Origin: DATJLY01 sp963729295
GTDB taxonomy: Bacteria; Pseudomonadota; Alphaproteobacteria; ATCC43930; CGMCC-115725
Direction of reading: 5' to 3'
Assembly: GCA_963729295.1 (NCBI GenBank)
Contig: CAVSNJ010000029.1
Span: 248,001 to 312,000, forward strand
Length of the DNA: 64,000 nt
Shown here: in pieces, positions 60,957 through 64,000 of the stretch
How the letters are laid out: the number at the start of each line of letters is the position of its first letter
Numbering within the stretch: position 1 is the stretch's first letter
Translations under genes and position numbers: made by a program
Notes under the pieces: generated by a model
What the model was told of the DNA's origin: nothing
Database searches by the model: none
What the model saw: the letters and a program-made list of their open reading frames with translations, nothing else

Positions 60957-61835
60957 CTACTCCGCCGCCACCGAGAACACCGAGGCGTCGTAATCGCCCG
61001 AACCCATACCACCTTCGGGGAAGATCTGGCGCTCGGCGATCCAGCGGAACAATTCCTCGAACACTTCGCGCGTATAAGGCTCGAATACGATGCGCTCGCC
61101 CGGGCCCCAGCGCCGCGTATCCATCATCGCGTGGAAGCGCGCCGGGAATTCCTTCTTGTAGTAGTGCGTGTAGAGCTCGGGCCGGAGATCGATGTCGCGC
61201 TGCGCGCGGCGCAAGGCCGCGAAATATTTGCGCACGTCCTCGGCATCGGGCTCGCCGGTGATCATCGACGCCATCATGAAGGTGCAGTCGATCACCTTGC
61301 GGTAGCCGAGCTGCTCGAGGAAGAAGTAGGGGCCGCTGAAAACCGCCGCCGCTGGCACCTTGCGGTCGAACAAGAGTTCCATCCGGCTGAAGAGAAGCCC
61401 GTCGTTGAACGAGAGCTTGATCTGCTCGAGCGGCAGATATTGCTCGAGCGCCTGGATGGTCGAATAGTGGCTGCCCGACTGGTAGCCGACCGAGATCGGC
61501 ACGCCCTTCAGATCGGCGGGCTCCTTCACCGGCGATTCCGGCGGCACGAACACGCCCGCGGGCGAGACCGAATAGGCGTCGCGATAGAGCTTGCCGTGGC
61601 CCGAGGAGGCCGCGACGTTGACGGTCCAGTGGCAGGCGCCGCTGACATCGCAGGTGCGGCCCTGCTCGAAGGTCTGGTAGGCGCCGACCTGGTTGCCGAG
61701 ATGATGCGCGCTGCCGGACTGCGAACCCATGGTCTCGCGGAACTCGTAATCGAGCCCTTCGGCGGCGAAATAGCCCTTTTCCTCGGCGACCCATTCCTGC
61801 AAGCGGAAATGCGGCGCAATGACGAATTTGCCCAT
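60957..61835 (-). CDS. THI5/NMT1-like substrate-binding family protein
   Basis: This 292-residue protein has the periplasmic-binding-protein-like fold of the NMT1/THI5 group. It begins directly with MGKFVIAPHFRLQEWVAEEKGYFAAEGLDYEF, the usual first strand and helix, without a signal peptide. Further segments are SCDVSGACHWTVNVAASSGHGKLY-like ligand loop, VPISVGYQSGSHYSTIQALEQYL and EPDAEDVRKYFAALRRAQ. The ATG at 61835 is chosen, with CAGGAGGATGG before it. No transporter permease or ATPase is adjacent. As with 7164-8156, an enzymatic or cytosolic role is possible, and the ligand is unknown. Confidence 0.75.
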   Translation of the reverse strand: MGKFVIAPHFRLQEWVAEEKGYFAAEGLDYEFRETMGSQSGSAHHLGNQVGAYQTFEQGRTCDVSGACHWTVNVAASSGHGKLYRDAYSVSPAGVFVPPESPVKEPADLKGVPISVGYQSGSHYSTIQALEQYLPLEQIKLSFNDGLLFSRMELLFDRKVPAAAVFSGPYFFLEQLGYRKVIDCTFMMASMITGEPDAEDVRKYFAALRRAQRDIDLRPELYTHYYKKEFPARFHAMMDTRRWGPGERIVFEPYTREVFEELFRWIAERQIFPEGGMGSGDYDASVFSVAAE

Positions 61836-61857
61836 TCCATCCTCCTGGGCAACGAGC

Positions 61858-62376
61858 TTACGGGAGAGCGGCGGACGCGGAAAGCGGCTTCTCGTAATAT
61901 TCGAGCCGGACGCCGCGAAACTCACCCTGATGGACGAGCGCGTAGCCGCATTTGCGGTAGAACGGGCCGGCGCCGACGGGCCCGCGATAGGCGTCGAGCC
62001 GAAGCGCGCCGAACCCATCGCGGCGCGCGATCTCCTCGGCGAGCGCCATCGCGCGGCGCCCGATGGCGCGGCGCTGATGGCGCGGATCGATCGCCATGTC
62101 CATGAGATAGGCCGCGGCGGCGCCGGGATCGGCGAACCAGTCGGTGCGATAGAAGCCGATCTTGCGGTTGGTGAGCTTCAGCGTGCCGACGGCGTCGCCT
62201 TCGACCTCGACGAGATAGAGGACGCCATCGTCGGCGTATTTGCGCAAGGTGCGGAGCGTCCGTACCGTCGACCAGGCGCCGTGGCCGAACCGCGCCGTGA
62301 GCCGATGTGCGGCGGCGGCCAGGACCGTCCGCACCTGCTGCACGTCGCTGCTCGCCGCCTGGCGCAGGGTCACCAT
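61858..62376 (-). CDS. GNAT family N-acetyltransferase
   Basis: This 172-residue acyltransferase has the GNAT fold. The acetyl-CoA pyrophosphate-binding motif A is MAIDPRHQRRAIGRRAMALAEE, preceded by the strand GVLYLVEVEGDAVGTLKLTN. Near the C-terminus LRLDAYRGPVGAGPFYRKCGYALVHQGEFRG matches motif B. The start is placed at the ATG at 62376 (MVTLRQAASSDVQQV), which follows AGAGGGAAG, rather than at an upstream in-frame codon at 62436. The substrate is unknown. It lies 22 bases upstream of the THI5-like gene on the same strand, so they are probably co-transcribed. Confidence 0.88.
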   Translation of the reverse strand: MVTLRQAASSDVQQVRTVLAAAAHRLTARFGHGAWSTVRTLRTLRKYADDGVLYLVEVEGDAVGTLKLTNRKIGFYRTDWFADPGAAAAYLMDMAIDPRHQRRAIGRRAMALAEEIARRDGFGALRLDAYRGPVGAGPFYRKCGYALVHQGEFRGVRLEYYEKPLSASAALP

Positions 62377-62425
62377 GCGCTCTTCCCTCTGGACGCGTGC
62401 GCCGGCGCCGCCTATGCCGCGACGG

Positions 62426-62749
62426 ATGAGCGGCACACGCGTCCGGCTCTGCGCCGCCGCCGAGGTGAGCGAGGATAGTCCGCGCCAGGTCGAGCGCGAA
62501 GGCTTCGTCTATGCCGTTTTCCAGAGCGGCCAGGATTATTTCGTCACCGCCGACCACTGCACGCACGGGCCGGGCTTCCTGTCCGAGGGCGCGGTGATCG
62601 GCTTCGAGATCGAATGTCCGTTCCACCAGGGGCGCTTCGATCTCCGCACCGGCGCCTGCACCGCGCCGCCCTGCTATGAGCCGGTGCGCGTCTGGACCGC
62701 CCATCTCATCGAGGGGGAGATTTGCATCGACCCGGAGGAGGCGCGATGA
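62426..62749 (+). CDS. Rieske [2Fe-2S] ferredoxin
   Basis: This 107-residue Rieske-type ferredoxin resembles the electron-donor component of aromatic-ring dioxygenases. The cluster ligands are CTHGPGFLSEG and CPFHQGRFDLRTG, with 16 residues between CxH and CxxH as usual. FVYAVFQSGQDYFVTADHC precedes them. There is no signal peptide or membrane anchor, unlike respiratory Rieske proteins. The ATG at 62426 (MSGTRVRLCAAAEV) gives the family length. Its stop overlaps the start of the MFS gene as ATGA. The oxygenase it would serve is not in the window. Confidence 0.9.
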   Translation: MSGTRVRLCAAAEVSEDSPRQVEREGFVYAVFQSGQDYFVTADHCTHGPGFLSEGAVIGFEIECPFHQGRFDLRTGACTAPPCYEPVRVWTAHLIEGEICIDPEEAR

Positions 62750-63921
62750 ATCCGCGCCGCACGCTCTTCGTCGCCGGGCTCGCGCATGCGCTCCATGACG
62801 GCTTCACCGACACGATCTATGTGCTGCTGCCGGTGTGGCAGGCGGAGTTCGCGCTTTCCTACGGCATGCTGGCGCTGATGCGCGGGCTCTATTCGGGCAC
62901 GATGGCGGCGCTCCAGGTGCCGGCCGGTGCGCTCGCCGCGCGGCTCGGCGGCCGCGCCGTGCTGGCGCTCGGCACCGCGCTCGCCGCGGTGGGCTATCTC
63001 TTGGCGGGGCTGTCTGGCGGCATCATCGGCCTCGGCGCGGCGCTCGTGATCGGCGGCGCCGGCTCGAGCACGCAGCATCCGGTGTCATCGTCCGCGGTCG
63101 CGCGCGCCTATGGCGGCACCGCGCGCGGGCCGCTGGGCGTCTATAATTTCGCCGGCGATCTCGGCAAGGCGGCGGTGCCGGCCGCCGTGGCCTTTCTGGT
63201 GACGATGATCGCGTGGCGCCACGCGCTCGGCGTTCTCGCCGCCGTCGGATTTCTGGTTGCGGCGGCGATCGCGCTCCTGATGCCCGAGACGGGCCGCGCG
63301 CCCGCGCAAGCCGACGCGGCGGCGCAACCGCAAGCGGCGCCATCCCGCGGCGGCTTCTGGCTCCTGTTCGCGATCGGCGTGCTCGACACCGCCGTGCGCA
63401 TGGGTTTCCTGACCTTCCTGCCGTTCCTGCTCGAGCGGAAGGGCGCCACCTTGCCGATGGTCGGCATGGCATTGGCGCTCGTTTTCCTCGGCGGTGCCGC
63501 GGGAAAATTCACCTGCGGCTGGCTCGGCGCGCGGCTCGGCGTGCTGCGCACGGTGATCGCGACCGAGGGCGGCACCGCGGCGGCGATCGTGCTCGCGCTG
63601 ATCCTGCCGCTCGCGCCGGCATTCGTGGTGCTGCCGATCCTCGGCGTCATGCTCAACGGCACGTCGTCCGTGCTCTATGGCACCGTGCCGGAGCTTGCCG
63701 AGCCCGGCCGCACCGAGCGCGCCTTCGCGCTCTTCTATACCGGCACGATCGGCTCGGGCGCGCTGGCGCCGGTGCTCTATGGCGTCCTCGGCGACGCGGC
63801 CGGCATCTCGTGGGCGACGCTCGCTTCGGCCGCGACCGCGCTCGCCACCATCCCGCTGGCGCTATGGCTCGCGCCGCTCATCGCCCCGACACACATTGTC
63901 GAACTGCGCCCGACTGGCTAA
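62746..63921 (+). CDS. MFS transporter
   Basis: This 391-residue major facilitator superfamily permease has 12 hydrophobic helices. The N-terminus is AGLAHALHDGFTDTIYVLLPV. The loop after helix 2 reads GALAARLGGRAVLALGTALAAVGYLLAG, a motif A variant, and the second half starts at GGFWLLFAIGVLDTAVRMGFLTFLPFLLE. The pattern recalls the fosmidomycin-resistance branch of MFS exporters, though the substrate cannot be told. It is translationally coupled to the Rieske ferredoxin gene (ATGA), an unusual pairing. An Ala/Pro/Gln-rich central loop (APAQADAAAQPQAAPS) separates the halves. Confidence 0.9.
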   Translation: MNPRRTLFVAGLAHALHDGFTDTIYVLLPVWQAEFALSYGMLALMRGLYSGTMAALQVPAGALAARLGGRAVLALGTALAAVGYLLAGLSGGIIGLGAALVIGGAGSSTQHPVSSSAVARAYGGTARGPLGVYNFAGDLGKAAVPAAVAFLVTMIAWRHALGVLAAVGFLVAAAIALLMPETGRAPAQADAAAQPQAAPSRGGFWLLFAIGVLDTAVRMGFLTFLPFLLERKGATLPMVGMALALVFLGGAAGKFTCGWLGARLGVLRTVIATEGGTAAAIVLALILPLAPAFVVLPILGVMLNGTSSVLYGTVPELAEPGRTERAFALFYTGTIGSGALAPVLYGVLGDAAGISWATLASAATALATIPLALWLAPLIAPTHIVELRPTG

Positions 63922-63953
63922 ATTCGCGCACGAAAGCAGAAGGCGAGGACGCG

Positions 63954-64000
63954 ATGGCGGACGAAACCAAGGACGCGATGGCCAACCCGATCGGCGGCGA
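63954..64000 (+). CDS. Start of a gene cut by the window edge
   Basis: An ATG at 63954, preceded by AAGGCGAGGACGCG, opens a frame (MADETKDAMANPIGG) that runs off the window. It follows the MFS gene by 32 bases on the same strand, so it probably belongs to that operon. Fifteen residues are too few for identification. Confidence 0.5.
   Translation, partial: MADETKDAMANPIGG

Overview
The window is high-GC chromosomal DNA of an alphaproteobacterium. The strongest evidence is gene order: tig-clpP-clpX-lon-hup-tRNA-Val-tRNA-Asp-nuoABCDEFGHIJKLMN-birA-coaX-rnj-mce-DUF1467-tag-proS-lolC-lolD-dnaE, nearly all on the minus strand, is the arrangement known from this class. Ribonuclease J next to type III pantothenate kinase and a short prolyl-tRNA synthetase without an editing insert agree. 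The 4,5-dihydroxyphthalate-decarboxylase-like protein, amidohydrolase, HbpS-like protein and THI5-like protein suggest an environmental relative of Rhodospirillales or Hyphomicrobiales. I cannot name a genus.

Layout. 1-4.2 kb: the 5' part of dxr (minus), then a heat-shock unit (near-perfect sigma-32 promoter, Hsp20, a first Lon) and an SPW-repeat membrane protein. 4.3-13.4 kb: accessory metabolism, namely a fused enoyl-CoA hydratase/3-hydroxyacyl-CoA dehydrogenase, a Nudix hydrolase, a dihydroxyphthalate-decarboxylase-like protein, an HbpS-like protein, a divergent pair of DJ-1/PfpI-domain genes (isonitrile-hydratase-like enzyme and GlxA-type AraC regulator), an amidohydrolase and a ClC channel. 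13.6-19.9 kb: surface polysaccharide genes (priming sugar transferase, two glycosyltransferases, GDP-L-fucose synthase and GDP-mannose dehydratase). 20-33 kb: hspQ, dnaE, the Lol lipoprotein-release exporter, proS, tag, mce, rnj, coaX and birA. 33.2-47.5 kb: all 14 respiratory complex I genes. 47.5-54.9 kb: tRNA-Asp, tRNA-Val, hup, the second lon, clpX, clpP, tig and tRNA-Leu. 55-56.7 kb: an inserted DNA methyltransferase fused to an Mrr-like nuclease domain. 57-64 kb: malonyl-CoA decarboxylase, NAD(P)HX repair enzyme, tRNA-His, a receiver-domain protein, a THI5-like protein, a GNAT acetyltransferase, a Rieske ferredoxin and an MFS transporter.

Three signals stand out. First, a roughly 150-bp composite of palindromic repeats lies in frame inside birA, adding about 50-60 residues of repeat-encoded sequence; this resembles the in-frame palindromic elements known from Rickettsia. 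A second, unrelated palindrome cluster lies between nuoI and nuoJ. Second, six genes (Nudix, fcl, nuoM, nuoG, nnr, response regulator) each read correctly only if one or two bases are removed, in essentials such as nuoM and nuoG as well as accessory genes. All can be explained as small insertions, so I read them mainly as sequence errors and annotate the genes across the breaks. Third, the methyltransferase-nuclease fusion has a visibly lower-GC central region and is followed by an orphan promoter-plus-operator-like sequence, which looks like a horizontally acquired defence gene set into the core region.
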